Source of the DNA: Pseudomonadota bacterium
GTDB taxonomy: Bacteria > Desulfobacterota > Desulfovibrionia > Desulfovibrionales > Desulfovibrionaceae
Assembly (NCBI GenBank): GCA_023438245.1
Contig: JAEXRD010000002.1
Coordinates: 1-38,575 of the forward strand
Length of the DNA: 38,575 bases
Direction of reading: 5' to 3'
Shown: positions 12,969 through 22,358 of the stretch, piece by piece
Numbering within the stretch: the stretch's first letter is position 1
How the letters are laid out: every line of letters begins with the position of its first letter
Notes under the pieces: generated by a model
Database searches by the model: none
What the model was told of the DNA's origin: nothing
What the model saw: the letters and a program-made list of their open reading frames with translations, nothing else
Position numbers and translations under genes: made by a program

Positions 12969-13192
12969 TGGCCAGACCCAAAAAGACGCCGCCGCATCCG
13001 GACGAGGTTGGAGGCGTGGAAGACATGGGCAATCGAGGCGCTTTTGCCGTGCGCGACGCTGACATTCGCCGTGGCATCGGCATCCTGGCTCGCTACCTGA
13101 CTGAGCGCGACCAGATCAAGCCCCACGGCCCGGACAGCGCCATTTACCGGCTGGCCGAGGAGTTCAAAGACCATGCCCAAGAGAGCGACTAG
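12968..13192 (+). CDS. Small phage protein upstream of terminase (74 aa)
   Basis: Starts in the stop codon of the previous gene (TAATG) and overlaps the terminase small subunit gene by 20 bases. The product is hydrophilic with a basic start (MARPKKTPPHPDE) and the segment RGIGILARYLTERDQIKPHGPDSAIYRLAEEF. No family recognised. The coupled position suggests a packaging accessory. Confidence 0.62.
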   Translation: MARPKKTPPHPDEVGGVEDMGNRGAFAVRDADIRRGIGILARYLTERDQIKPHGPDSAIYRLAEEFKDHAQESD

Positions 13193-13460
13193 CGGCAGTT
13201 TCAAGAAAGGGCAAAGCGGAAACCCCGCCGGAAGGCCCAAGGGCACGCCGAACAAGATCACCATGGACATTCGGCAGCGCGTTTTGGACGTCATGGCGCG
13301 CCTGGAAGAGCAGAAGAAGGGGCTTCAGGACATCGCCGAGAAAGACCCGAAGTGGTTCTACGAAACTTTCGTCAAGGCCCTGTTGCCAAAGAACGTTGAG
13401 CTAGACGCGCCAAACGAGATCGTCATTCGCACCATTGTGAGCCGCGACCCAGGAGCCTAG
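13173..13460 (+). CDS. Terminase small subunit-like protein (DUF5681 motif)
   Basis: 95 residues. The N-terminus has the characteristic FKKGQSGNPAGRPKGTPNK motif of DUF5681 proteins, which often act as small terminase subunits. The rest is helical (IRQRVLDVMARLEEQKKGLQDIA, then WFYETFVKALLPKNVEL). It lies one base upstream of the large subunit gene, the usual place of the DNA-recognition subunit. Confidence 0.8.
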   Translation: MPKRATSGSFKKGQSGNPAGRPKGTPNKITMDIRQRVLDVMARLEEQKKGLQDIAEKDPKWFYETFVKALLPKNVELDAPNEIVIRTIVSRDPGA

Positions 13461-13461
13461 C

Positions 13462-14739
13462 GTGACAGAGATCCAGCACCCGTACATACCGCACGAATTC
13501 CAGGGCCAGGTGCATGAGCGCCTTGCGCGGTTTTCTGTGCTGGTGTGCCACAGGCGCTGGGGGAAAACTGTTCTGGCCGTCAATGCGCTTATCCTGGCCG
13601 CTTTGCGCTGCTCCCGGAAAGCGCCCCGCTACGCCTACATTGCCCCGCTGTTCAAGCAGGCCAAAGCCGTAGCCTGGGACTACCTGCGCTACTACGCCGG
13701 GTGCATTCCTGGAGCCAAGTTTAACGAGAGCGAGCTGCGCTGCGATCTGCCCAACGGGGCGCGCATCAGCCTGTACGGTGCCGACAACCCGGATGCCCTG
13801 CGCGGAATTTACCTGGACGGCGTTGTGCTGGACGAGGTTGCGCAGATGTCCATGCGCGTGTGGACGGAGATCATCCGCCCCGCCCTGGCCGACCGCAAAG
13901 GTTGGGCGCTGTTCATCGGCACCCCCAAGGGGCGCGACGAATTTTGCGACCTCTACGAAAACGCGCTGAATGATCCGTCTTGGTACGCCGCCATGTTTCG
14001 GGCCAGCGAAACTGGCCTGCTCGACGCCGAAGAGCTTTTGGCCATGCGCCGCGAAATGCACCCGGACGAATACGAGCAGGAGTTGGAATGCTCGTTCACC
14101 GCAGCCATCAAGGGCGCGTACTACGGCCAATTGCTTGACCAGGCCGAACGTGACGGGCGCATCTGTTCCGTGCCCTACGAGCCCATCCTGCCCGTCTACA
14201 CGGCGTGGGATTTGGGCGTCAGCGACTCGACCTCGATCTGGTTTTTCCAGGCTGAGCGCGGCGGTGCGTTGCGCGTGATCGACTACTACGAGGCCAGCGG
14301 AGAAGGGCTGCCGCACTATGCCGGGATTCTTGAGGCCAAGGACTACAACTACGGCGGGCACATCGGCCCGCACGACCTGGCTGTGCGCGAGCTTGGCAGC
14401 GGGAAAAGCCGTATCGAGATTGCTCGGAGCCTGGGAATCCGCTTTGAAGTCGCCCCGAGCATTCCCGTTCAGGACGGCATCAACGCCGTGCGCACCATGC
14501 TCCCGAAGTGCTGGTTTGATCGCGCCAAGTGCCACGAAGGCATTGAGTCCTTGCGCCACTACCGGCGCGAGTTCAACGACAAGATGGGCGACTTCAAAGA
14601 CAAGCCTCTGCACGATTGGACAAGCCACGCCGCCGATGCTTTTCGGTATCTCGCCGTGGGCTTCAGGCCTCGCGTCGAGGCGCAGCAGCGCCCTTCCCGC
14701 GCCTCGTGCAACTACAGCCTTTCCAGGAGGGCAGCATAA
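13462..14739 (+). CDS. Terminase large subunit
   Basis: 425-residue packaging motor with ATPase and nuclease domains. Walker A variant HRRWGKT at 30-36, Walker B VVLDE at 121-125, coupling motif FIGTPKG at 151-157. The nuclease domain begins with YTAWDLGVSDSTSI (Asp250, Asp255) and ends near HDWTSHAADAFRYLA. All key residues are present, so the enzyme should be active. The tail (QQRPSRASCNYS) is low-complexity. It is tightly coupled to the genes on both sides (TAATG with the next). I cannot tell cos from pac packaging from the sequence alone. Confidence 0.95.
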   Translation: MTEIQHPYIPHEFQGQVHERLARFSVLVCHRRWGKTVLAVNALILAALRCSRKAPRYAYIAPLFKQAKAVAWDYLRYYAGCIPGAKFNESELRCDLPNGARISLYGADNPDALRGIYLDGVVLDEVAQMSMRVWTEIIRPALADRKGWALFIGTPKGRDEFCDLYENALNDPSWYAAMFRASETGLLDAEELLAMRREMHPDEYEQELECSFTAAIKGAYYGQLLDQAERDGRICSVPYEPILPVYTAWDLGVSDSTSIWFFQAERGGALRVIDYYEASGEGLPHYAGILEAKDYNYGGHIGPHDLAVRELGSGKSRIEIARSLGIRFEVAPSIPVQDGINAVRTMLPKCWFDRAKCHEGIESLRHYRREFNDKMGDFKDKPLHDWTSHAADAFRYLAVGFRPRVEAQQRPSRASCNYSLSRRAA

Positions 14740-15008
14740 TGACCAGCATAATTTCCTCTCCTCCGAAATCGAAAGAGCCGGACTACATCGCCCAGGCCGC
14801 AGCGCAGCAGGCTGCGCGCGAAGCCGAGCAGGCCCGGCAGCTGGCCGCTGACCGTGCCGAAGCGCAGGCCAAGGCAGACAGCGCCAGAGACGCTGAAGCC
14901 GCTCGCCTGAAGCGCCTGAAGGGCCAGCAGGCGGCCCAGGCCGTGCCAGGAACCGGACAGCTTGCCGCCACCACCGAACAGTCCACTCTCAAGCAGAAGC
15001 TGGGGTAG
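14739..15008 (+). CDS. Ala/Gln-rich coiled-coil phage protein (89 aa)
   Basis: Starts in the terminase stop codon with AGGAGG 7 bases upstream. Residues 15-65 are a continuous helix rich in Ala, Gln, Glu and Arg (AAQQAAREAEQARQLAADRA...), flanked by a Pro/Ser-rich start and a disordered end. Similar small proteins sit between terminase and portal in podovirus-type prophages. Function unknown; a packaging or portal accessory is possible. Confidence 0.68.
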   Translation: MTSIISSPPKSKEPDYIAQAAAQQAAREAEQARQLAADRAEAQAKADSARDAEAARLKRLKGQQAAQAVPGTGQLAATTEQSTLKQKLG

Positions 15009-15011
15009 CGC

Positions 15012-16658
15012 ATGGAAATGGCCGACAAGCTGCTGCTGCGCCTCAAGGGCATGGAAAGCCAGCGCGCGCCCTACGACAGCACGCGCAAGGAGCTGGCCGA
15101 ACTGTACCTGCCCCACAAGAAGGCCCAGGACAGCAAGACGCCCGGCGAGGAAGGAACGGAGCGCATTTGGGATAGCACCCCGGCGCACGCGCTCCAGACC
15201 TTGGCGGCGCGCATCTACACGCTGGAAATGAACCCTGCCGACGAATGGCTGGGCATCGGCTTCCGCGACATGCGCGACGGGCTCATTGAAAGCGACGAAT
15301 TCAAACAGTGGGCTTCCAAGGCGTCCACCACCGTGCTGGACATCCTGGCGAATGAGGAAGTCAACGCCTACACGGCGCATCACCAGTGCACCACGGACAA
15401 GGTGCTTTTCGGGGCCTACGCGAAGTTCATCGAGGAAGACGACGGCACGATCTTGCGCGAAAAGGCCCTGCCGCTGGAAGAGGTCTATGTCAGCGAGGCC
15501 GCAAACGGCATCGTGGACACCGTGTACCGCAAGTACAGCATGACGGCGCGCCAGGTTGTGCAGCAGTGGGGAATCAAACGGGTTAGCGAGCGCGTGCGCA
15601 AGCTTCTGGAAGAGGACAAGCCGGAAGAGCCTGTGCAGATGCTGCACGCCATCTATCCGCGCGGCGACATCGGCCCGGACAGGATTGGCAACAAGGCTTT
15701 CCCCATCGCCAGCGTGTACATGGAAGTGCAGGACAAGCACGTGCTGGAGGAGAGCGGCTACCACGAAATGCCGATCTCTTTCCCGCGCTGGGAGACGGGC
15801 TCCGGAGAATCGTACGGGCGAGGCCCGGCCATCACCGCCCTTGCGGACACCCGCGTGCTGTACGCGCAGATTCGTTCCGCCATGATCGTGGCCGAGAAGA
15901 TGGCCGCGCCCGTGCTGCTCATGAGCGACGACGACGCGCTGCACAACCCAAAGCCGAACATCGGTCCGAACGGCATTCTGTACTACCGCAATCCCGAGGA
16001 CAAGCCGCAGTACCTTGCGGCCCCTGGCGACCTTTCGGCCATCGGCACGATGATTGAGCGCACCACCGCGAATATCCGCCAAATCTATCTGTCCAACGAA
16101 CTGGACGACGAAAACCGGCCCGTGCGCACCGCCACCGAGGCGCAGATCAAGCAGGCCGACCGTCTCCAGCAGCTGAGCGCCGTTGTCGGGCGTGGCCAAA
16201 GCGAAGGCCTGACCGTCGAAGTGCGCCGCCGCTTGGGCATCCTCATGCGCAAGGGCATCATTGATCCGCTGCCCGAGGGCTACACCATGCGGCATCTGCG
16301 GTTCTTCTACCGCAACCCGGTGACGCAGACGCAGAAAATGGCCCGCGCTCAGGAACTTCAGGTGTTCATGGAAATCATAGGCATGTTCACGCCGGAAGGC
16401 CAAGACCCGTTTGGCGTCATGGATTGGCTGGACACCGACAAGATTCCCGAGCTGGCCCGCGAGGTGTCGGGCCTTGACACGAAGTACCTGCGCAGCAAGC
16501 AAAAGGTCGAAGAAATTAGAGGACAGCGCGCCCAGGCCCAGCGGCAGGCGCAGGCTATCGCCACTGCTGGTCAGGTTGCGGACGTGGCGGCAACCGCCAG
16601 CAAGGCCGACATGAGTAAGCCCAACGGGCTTACGGCCCTGGTCGGGGGTGCGAAATGA
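15012..16658 (+). CDS. Portal (head-tail connector) protein, podovirus type
   Basis: 548 residues, typical for the head-tail connector family of T7-like and BPP-1-like phages. Marks: RAPYDSTRKELAELYLP near 18-34, IWDSTPAHALQTLAARIYTLEMNPADEWLGI near 53-83, a stem and clip region ending in SYGRGPAITALADTRVL, and the C-terminal RTATEAQIKQADRLQQLSAVVGRG. Twelve copies form the ring through which DNA enters and leaves the head. The last 60 residues are Gln/Ala-rich, as in other members. It overlaps the next gene by 4 bases. Confidence 0.94.
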   Translation: MEMADKLLLRLKGMESQRAPYDSTRKELAELYLPHKKAQDSKTPGEEGTERIWDSTPAHALQTLAARIYTLEMNPADEWLGIGFRDMRDGLIESDEFKQWASKASTTVLDILANEEVNAYTAHHQCTTDKVLFGAYAKFIEEDDGTILREKALPLEEVYVSEAANGIVDTVYRKYSMTARQVVQQWGIKRVSERVRKLLEEDKPEEPVQMLHAIYPRGDIGPDRIGNKAFPIASVYMEVQDKHVLEESGYHEMPISFPRWETGSGESYGRGPAITALADTRVLYAQIRSAMIVAEKMAAPVLLMSDDDALHNPKPNIGPNGILYYRNPEDKPQYLAAPGDLSAIGTMIERTTANIRQIYLSNELDDENRPVRTATEAQIKQADRLQQLSAVVGRGQSEGLTVEVRRRLGILMRKGIIDPLPEGYTMRHLRFFYRNPVTQTQKMARAQELQVFMEIIGMFTPEGQDPFGVMDWLDTDKIPELAREVSGLDTKYLRSKQKVEEIRGQRAQAQRQAQAIATAGQVADVAATASKADMSKPNGLTALVGGAK

Positions 16659-16867
16659 GCGATCCCGTGACCATGCACAAGCAGTACCTCGCCGCATTTG
16701 ACGGCCCGGCGGGCGAGGCAGTGCTTGAGGACATCCTGCGCTACGGAGGCCTGATGTCTTCCACGTTCAGCACCGACCCGCTGCGCGCCGCCTACAACGC
16801 AGGCAAGCGCGACCTTGCGCTGTACATCCACAGTCGTCTTCAGGAGCCGAAGGAGAGAAGCAAATGA
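16655..16867 (+). CDS. Bbp19-like phage protein
   Basis: 70 residues. The segment YLAAFDGPAGEAVLEDIL followed by STFSTDPLRAAYNAGKRDLALYI is the Bbp19-like domain, named after a Bordetella phage BPP-1 gene in the same position after the portal. It is small, helical and without known function. ATGA overlaps join it to the portal and to the scaffold gene. Confidence 0.82.
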   Translation: MSDPVTMHKQYLAAFDGPAGEAVLEDILRYGGLMSSTFSTDPLRAAYNAGKRDLALYIHSRLQEPKERSK

Positions 16868-17787
16868 CCGAGGAAGGAAGCCTTTTGACCACCGGTGGCG
16901 TTGCCCAGGAGCAGGGCGGCGAGGTGAAGCAGGAACAGCAGGCCACGCAGCCCGGGCAGGAGCAGGCACAGGGCGCACCCGTCGTCAAGTGGACTGACGC
17001 ACTGCCTGACGACCTGAAGGGCGCGGAGGTGCTGGGCAAGTACGCTGACCAGAACGCCGCGCTCAAGGCCCTGGTGGAAGCGCAGAAGGTCATCGGCAAG
17101 CCCAAGGAAGGCTTGATCCCCCCTGGCGAGGACGCCAAGCCAGAAGAGATCGAAGCGTTCCAGGCCAAGTTGCGCGAGCTGCGCGGCGTGCCTGACAGCC
17201 CGGACAAGTACGAAGTGGCCGCGCCCGAGGACGCTCCGGAAGGCTACGCGCTCGATGCGAATCTTGTGGGCGCGTTCCAGAAACTGGCCCACGAGGCGGG
17301 CATTGCTCCGCCCGAGTTCAAGCGCCTGGCCGACGGCTACATGCAGATGGAGATCGCGGCCATCAACAAGGTGCGCCAGGACACCGCCGCCGCCGCCAAG
17401 AAAGCCGAGGCCGATCTTGTGAAGCAGTGGCAGGCCGACGGGCTTGCGCCCAAGGAAGGCTTTTCCCAGGCGCTCAAGGCCGCCGAGGCGCTTGGGCTGG
17501 TGGGCAAGGACAAGGACTTGCTGGGCAGCCTGGGCAACAACACCGCTCTCATTGCGCAGCTTCAGAAAGTCTGGCCGGTGCTGTCCGAGGCCGGGCTCAA
17601 GGGCGGCGGCGTGGCGCAGGACGCTCCGCAGTACACGCCCAAGGAGGCGCTGGAGCGTGGCCGAGCCATGATGCGCGACCCGCGCTACGCGGACCCGGCC
17701 CGGCGCGACCCGGTCTATGTCCGGGAGGTTGAAGCGCACTTTGTAAAGTACGGTGACGCTATCGCTGGCTCCATGCGACCCCGTTAG
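16864..17787 (+). CDS. Capsid scaffolding protein
   Basis: 307 residues, acidic and Gln/Glu/Ala-rich, mostly helical. The N-terminus is disordered (EEGSLLTTGGVAQEQGGEVKQEQQ). A conserved part follows (WTDALPDDLKGAEVLGKYADQNAALKALVEAQKVIGK), then GVPDSPDKYEV. The C-terminal segment (AMMRDPRYADPARRDPVYVREVEAHFVKYG) is typical of phage scaffold proteins just upstream of the capsid gene. It would guide capsid assembly and leave before packaging. Confidence 0.84.
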   Translation: MTEEGSLLTTGGVAQEQGGEVKQEQQATQPGQEQAQGAPVVKWTDALPDDLKGAEVLGKYADQNAALKALVEAQKVIGKPKEGLIPPGEDAKPEEIEAFQAKLRELRGVPDSPDKYEVAAPEDAPEGYALDANLVGAFQKLAHEAGIAPPEFKRLADGYMQMEIAAINKVRQDTAAAAKKAEADLVKQWQADGLAPKEGFSQALKAAEALGLVGKDKDLLGSLGNNTALIAQLQKVWPVLSEAGLKGGGVAQDAPQYTPKEALERGRAMMRDPRYADPARRDPVYVREVEAHFVKYGDAIAGSMRPR

Positions 17788-17905
17788 ACTGGCCCCGAGC
17801 GGCGAGCGCGGCCCCCTGGTGGACACCCGAGGCAACCCGCAGAGGACACCCGGAATAGCGGCATAGAGAATAAGAACCATTAACAAGCCCAAGGAGGGCA
17901 ACACC

Positions 17906-18739
17906 ATGTCCACCAGCATTCCTAACAGTTTTATCGCCAAATACATTGCCGATGTGCACGAGGCCTACCAGCAGCGCGGCAGCAAGCTGCGCAACACCGT
18001 GCGCCTCAAGACCGGCATCACCGGGGCAACTGCCGTGTTCCAGAAGGGTGGCAAGGGCGCTGCTGGCAAGAAGACCCGCCACGGAAACGTGCCCTTGATG
18101 AACGCCGACCACTCCACCGTCACCGCGACCCTGGAAGACTGGTACGGCGCGGACTACGTGGACAAGCTCGACGAGCTGAAGACCAACACCGACGAGCGCC
18201 TGGTGGTGGCCAGCGCCGGGGCCTACGCCCTGGGCCGCAAGATCGACGAGCTGATCATCACCGTTCTGGACTCCGGCGCGGGGACAACCGACAGCACCGC
18301 CACCGCTGGCCTGACCAAGGCCCGCATCATGAGCGCTTTCGAGGCCCTGAACAACGCCGAGGTTCCCGACGACGGGAACCGCTTCGCCGTCGTCGGCGCG
18401 CATCAGTGGAACGAACTGCTCAACATCAGCGAGTTCAAGAGTTCCGACTTTGCTGGGGACATGTATCCCTGGCTCAAGGGAACCGAAAGCCGCACCTGGC
18501 TGGGTATCACGTGGATGTTCCACTCCGGCCTGCCCCTGGCCAGCGGCGTGCGCAAGTGCTTCCTGTACCACCGCAGCGCCGTGGGCCTGGCCGAGGGCCA
18601 GGCCCGGAATGTCTACACCGATTGGGTTCCCGAAAAGGCCGCCCACCTGGTGGACCACATGATCTCAGCCGGGGCCGTGGCCATCGACGGCAACGGCATC
18701 GTCGAGATCCAGTGCGACGACGACGAGGCCATTTCCTAG
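17906..18739 (+). CDS. Major capsid protein
   Basis: 277 residues with a strong AAGGAGGG ribosome site, as expected for an abundant protein. N-terminus SIPNSFIAKYIADVHEAYQQRGSKLRNTVR; middle GKKTRHGNVPLMNADHSTVTATLEDWYGADYVD; later RFAVVGAHQWNELLNISEFKSSDF. This is the pattern of HK97-fold capsid proteins in BPP-1-like podoviruses. A 118-base gap without a gene precedes it, which could hold an mRNA processing or regulatory site; I see none clearly. Confidence 0.92.
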   Translation: MSTSIPNSFIAKYIADVHEAYQQRGSKLRNTVRLKTGITGATAVFQKGGKGAAGKKTRHGNVPLMNADHSTVTATLEDWYGADYVDKLDELKTNTDERLVVASAGAYALGRKIDELIITVLDSGAGTTDSTATAGLTKARIMSAFEALNNAEVPDDGNRFAVVGAHQWNELLNISEFKSSDFAGDMYPWLKGTESRTWLGITWMFHSGLPLASGVRKCFLYHRSAVGLAEGQARNVYTDWVPEKAAHLVDHMISAGAVAIDGNGIVEIQCDDDEAIS

Positions 18740-18810
18740 ACCAGCCCTTTCGGCCCTGAACGTGTAAGGGGCGGCGGCATCGAACCCGACGCCCAAAGGA
18801 GACAAGACCT

Positions 18811-19065
18811 ATGGCCTACAGCACCAGCACCATGCGCCTGCTTGGCGGCGTCCCCGGTCAGCAGCTGTTCCTCTACCGCACCGCCGACGCGGAAACCGTG
18901 GTGGATGACAGCGGCTACTTTGACGACGCCTACGACCACTACAACCTGTCCACGGGCGACATCATCATCGCCGTGTACGCCTTCGGCGGCACGCAGCATG
19001 TGCGCATGTACGTGGCGACCAACACCAGCGGCACCATCACGGTGACGGACCAGGATGGCATCTAG
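18811..19065 (+). CDS. Small virion-associated protein after the capsid gene (84 aa)
   Basis: 84 residues with a strong AAAGGAG site. It is rich in Tyr, Thr, Gly and Asp, with beta-strand character (LFLYRTADAETVVDDSGYFDDAYDHYNLSTGDIIIAVYAF). Genes of this size after the capsid gene often encode decoration or head-completion proteins. Family not recognised with certainty. It overlaps the next gene by 11 bases. Confidence 0.66.
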   Translation: MAYSTSTMRLLGGVPGQQLFLYRTADAETVVDDSGYFDDAYDHYNLSTGDIIIAVYAFGGTQHVRMYVATNTSGTITVTDQDGI

Positions 19066-19669
19066 CCGCGTAACGCACAACCTCCCGCTGGGGTGGAGAG
19101 AGTCCTTCGGGGCTCTCCCGCCCCTTGCGGGCAAATTTTCCGGCCCGGCCATCGTGCTGGGCCGTGGCGGCGATTGGGTCACGGAGTTGGACATCGCCAT
19201 GGCCGTGACGGAGTACGCCGCCCCCGTGTTCGCCGTGAACCACCAGGAGGGCCACTACTTTGGCCTGTGCGTCGAGCACGTTGTCAGCGTCCACGCGGCC
19301 AAATTTCCGGCCAAAGAGGCGCGCAGGGCGGACACGCTCTACCACTGCCCCAAGCCGCCGCACGTGGCCCCCAGGGCGGACGTGTTCTGGCCCCTGCCCG
19401 GCATCGGCGGAAGCGGTAGCAGCGCCTTGCTGGCCGTGGTCGTCGCCCTGAACATGGGCCACGCGCCCGTGTGCGTGGCGGGCGTGCACCTGGAAGAGCG
19501 CACAGAGACTGTGGACGGGCAGAAGCGCCGAATGATCCACGACTACGGGCTGTACCAGCAGGGCTGGGTCTCGCTGTGCGAGCAGCTTGTGGGCCGCGTT
19601 TTTTCCGTCTCACCGCAGGGTACGTTCCTGCGCGAACTTCTCGGGGGTCATCAATGGCTAGCAGCGTGA
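19055..19669 (+). CDS. Phage protein of unknown function with Rossmann-like pattern (204 aa)
   Basis: 204 residues. AIVLGRGGDW at about 31-40, an alternating strand/helix pattern, and GIGGSGSSALLAVVVALNMGHAPVCVAGVHL near 121-151 resemble the MptE/DUF115-like group seen in glycan-related and some phage proteins, where a G(x)SG segment is followed by a hydrophobic helix and strand. No catalytic residues can be assigned. It sits between the capsid gene and the tail tube adaptor, so it could also be a structural protein. Overlaps with both neighbours support it. Confidence 0.7.
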   Translation: MASSRVTHNLPLGWRESFGALPPLAGKFSGPAIVLGRGGDWVTELDIAMAVTEYAAPVFAVNHQEGHYFGLCVEHVVSVHAAKFPAKEARRADTLYHCPKPPHVAPRADVFWPLPGIGGSGSSALLAVVVALNMGHAPVCVAGVHLEERTETVDGQKRRMIHDYGLYQQGWVSLCEQLVGRVFSVSPQGTFLRELLGGHQWLAA

Positions 19670-20247
19670 TCGAAATTTGCAACAACGCTTTGTCGGAACT
19701 GAAAGCCGACACCATCATGGCGCTGACCGAGGACAGCGACAACGCGCGGCGCTGCAACCAGCGCTGGCCCGCAGTGCGCGACTCCGTGCTTGCTTCGCAC
19801 CCCTGGAATTGCGCCATGACGCAGGCCGAGCTTGCCGCCAGCGCCACCGCGCCTGTGTGGAAGTGGGATTACGCCTATCCGCTCCCGGCGGACTGCCTGC
19901 GCGTGTTTGAGGTGGTGGACAGCAGCGAGAACCCCATCGCCTCGTGGGAAGTACAGGGGCGTCAAATCCTGTGCGATGAGGCTGGGCCTATCTTCATCAG
20001 CTACGCGCACAAGCTGCTGGACCCGACCAAGTACGACGCGCTGCTTGATGAGGCGCTGACCTACGCCCTGGCCGCCCGTCTGGCCTACCCCATCACCGCC
20101 AGCACCACGCAGCAGCAGGCCATGTGGACGCTGTTTGAGAACATCCTTAAGCAGGCGCGCGGCGTGGACGCCAGGCAAGGCACTGCGGACCCCGTGACCG
20201 ACTCGACCTGGCTGCACGCCAAGCTCGGGACCAGGAGCCTTGGATGA
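19654..20247 (+). CDS. Tail tubular protein A-like (head-tail adaptor)
   Basis: 197 residues from ATG 19654, with GGGGG upstream. It has the adaptor pattern: VIEICNNALSELKADTIMAL followed by RRCNQRWPAVRDSVLASHPWNCA, then PLPADCLRVFEV, then a helical end DALLDEALTYALAARLAYPIT. T7 gp11-like proteins form the ring between portal and nozzle. It overlaps the next gene by 4 bases. Confidence 0.86.
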   Translation: MASSVIEICNNALSELKADTIMALTEDSDNARRCNQRWPAVRDSVLASHPWNCAMTQAELAASATAPVWKWDYAYPLPADCLRVFEVVDSSENPIASWEVQGRQILCDEAGPIFISYAHKLLDPTKYDALLDEALTYALAARLAYPITASTTQQQAMWTLFENILKQARGVDARQGTADPVTDSTWLHAKLGTRSLG

Positions 20248-22358
20248 GCACCGGCACTCCGGCCCTTGTCAGCTTCACCAGCGGTGAGCTTTCTCCTAAG
20301 CTCAACGGGCGCATTGACATCAAATACTACGCCCAGGGCTGCAAGGGGCTGACGAACTTCCTGAACATGCCGCACGGTGGCGTGGTTCGGCGCTCCGGTT
20401 TCCGTTTTGTGCGCGAGGCTGGCTGCCAGACGTGCGCTTCGCTGCTGGTTCCTTTCGAGTACAACACTGAGCAGGCGTACATCCTGGAGTTTTTTGAAGG
20501 CGCAGACGGCCACGGCAAGATGCGCGTGTTCAAGGACCAGGGCATAGTGCTGGACGGCGGCGTGCCGTACGAGCTGGCGATTCCGTTCGAGCCGGAAGAT
20601 TTTGCCAGCCTGCGTTGGGTGCAGAACAACAACACGCTCTACTTTGCGCACCCCAACTACGCGCCGCGCACGCTCACCCGAAGCGGACACACCGCCTGGA
20701 CGTTTGCCACTCCAACGCTGCTGGGGCAGCCCGAGGAATGGACCGCCGCCAACTACCCGTCGCTAGTCTGCTTCTTCGAGTCCAGGCTGTGCTACGCCGC
20801 CACCCCGCAGCAGCCCAACACTCTCTGGTTCAGCCAGACCAACAACTACACGGACTTTCGCTTGAACACGCGCGAAGTGCCTCTTGAGGATTGGGCAACC
20901 TGCACCATCGCGGACGGCAACAGCGACACCCAAAAAGACGGCAAGGCCAACGACACCTTCCTTCTACCCAAGGGCAAGATATTCAGCAGCAACGACGTTG
21001 ATCTTGTGGCCGTGAAGGGCACGACGCCAAGCGGCGACACGCGCTATTTCCGGTACATTGGCAGCAAGCGCTTCGATGCCGCCAGCGCTGACAAGACTAT
21101 CACCTTCAAGGACTCCGGTTGGACCGGCGACCAGATCGAAAGCATCTACAACAGCTCCGGCGTGCTACAGTCCACCTATTGGGAAGCCTTCGAGATCGGC
21201 GACAGGCGCGCAAACGACCAGGGCGACCCGCGCGCAGACGACGCCATAGAGGTGACGCTTGCCGCAGCGCAGCCCCAGGCCATCGGTTGGGTGCTCCCGA
21301 AGGACCGGCTTTGGATTGGGACCGCCTCCGCGACGTGGACGCTCGGGGCCTCCAGCGCCACGGAGGGGATGTCTCCGGACAACGTGAAGGCCAGCCAGCA
21401 CAGCAACTGCGGCAGCGCAGTCATGGACCCGGTGGGAATCAACTCTTCAACACTGTTTGTGCAGCGCGGCCAAAAGCGCCTGCGGGAAATGGCATACGAT
21501 TTCAACACGGACAGCTACGTGACGCCCGACAAGACCATCCTTTCCGACCACATCCTGGAGAGCGGTGCGAAGCGCGTTGTCTACGTGCAAGACCCGGACA
21601 GCGTGATCTACGTGCTGCGCGTGGACGGAGAGGTCGTGAGCATGACCTACATGCCCGAGCAGGACGTACAGGGCTGGTCCCACATTGAGACAGCGGGCAC
21701 GTTTGAGTCCATAGCCAGTATCTTTGGCAGCACGGACGACAGGACGGAGCTTTGGGCGCAGACCGTGCGCACCGTAGACGGGCAGACCAAGCGCTTCATT
21801 GAGTTCATGGAAGGGCCGCACGAAGGTGACACCACGGCAGACGCTTTTTTCGTGGACTGCGGCGTGAGCTACAGCGGCGCGGCGACGGACATCGTGGACG
21901 GAGCTGACCACCTGGCCGGGGAAACTGTCGCGGTGTTGGTGGACGGGGCCGTGCACCCTGACGTTGTGGTGGCCCATGACGGCACAATCACCTTGCAGCG
22001 CGAGGGAACGCAGATCCATGCCGGGCTGGGCTACACCTCCAGGATGGAGACTATGCCCCTGGAGTTTGGCAGCGACAGGGGGACCAGCCAGGGTAAGCGC
22101 AAGATGCTCTCCGAAATGACCGTGCGTTTTCTGCGCACCGTAGGCGGCAAGGTGGGCCTGGACGACAGCCGTTTGGAGATCATTCCGTTCCGCAGCACAA
22201 GCGACCCGATGGACGCTCCGCCGCCCTTGTTCACCGGGGACAAGACTGTGCGCGTGCCCAAGGGCTGGACGCGCGAGGCTTCTATTGCGGTGGTGCAGGA
22301 TCAGCCTTTGCCCATGACCGTGCTGATGCTGGTTCCGACGGTGACCGCCAATGAGTAG
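20244..22358 (+). CDS. Tail tubular protein B-like (nozzle)
   Basis: 704 residues. The start has the family signature SFTSGELSPKLNGRIDIKYYAQGCKGLTNFLNMPHGGVVRRSGFRFV (residues 10-56). Further marks are SLVCFFESRLCYAATPQQPNTLWFSQTNNYTDF and WVLPKDRLWIGTASATWTLG, found in podovirus tail nozzle proteins that form the beta-propeller tube end. Length fits the family. It shares 8 bases with the next gene. Confidence 0.9.
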   Translation: MSTGTPALVSFTSGELSPKLNGRIDIKYYAQGCKGLTNFLNMPHGGVVRRSGFRFVREAGCQTCASLLVPFEYNTEQAYILEFFEGADGHGKMRVFKDQGIVLDGGVPYELAIPFEPEDFASLRWVQNNNTLYFAHPNYAPRTLTRSGHTAWTFATPTLLGQPEEWTAANYPSLVCFFESRLCYAATPQQPNTLWFSQTNNYTDFRLNTREVPLEDWATCTIADGNSDTQKDGKANDTFLLPKGKIFSSNDVDLVAVKGTTPSGDTRYFRYIGSKRFDAASADKTITFKDSGWTGDQIESIYNSSGVLQSTYWEAFEIGDRRANDQGDPRADDAIEVTLAAAQPQAIGWVLPKDRLWIGTASATWTLGASSATEGMSPDNVKASQHSNCGSAVMDPVGINSSTLFVQRGQKRLREMAYDFNTDSYVTPDKTILSDHILESGAKRVVYVQDPDSVIYVLRVDGEVVSMTYMPEQDVQGWSHIETAGTFESIASIFGSTDDRTELWAQTVRTVDGQTKRFIEFMEGPHEGDTTADAFFVDCGVSYSGAATDIVDGADHLAGETVAVLVDGAVHPDVVVAHDGTITLQREGTQIHAGLGYTSRMETMPLEFGSDRGTSQGKRKMLSEMTVRFLRTVGGKVGLDDSRLEIIPFRSTSDPMDAPPPLFTGDKTVRVPKGWTREASIAVVQDQPLPMTVLMLVPTVTANE

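Noticed and set aside
14712..16697. Minus-strand frame of 661 codons
   Set aside because: It is antisense to the portal gene; its His/Gly/Leu-rich product is typical of GC-rich shadows.
17788..17905. Terminator or small gene before the capsid gene
   Set aside because: No hairpin with a T-run and no frame with a ribosome site before the capsid gene's own.
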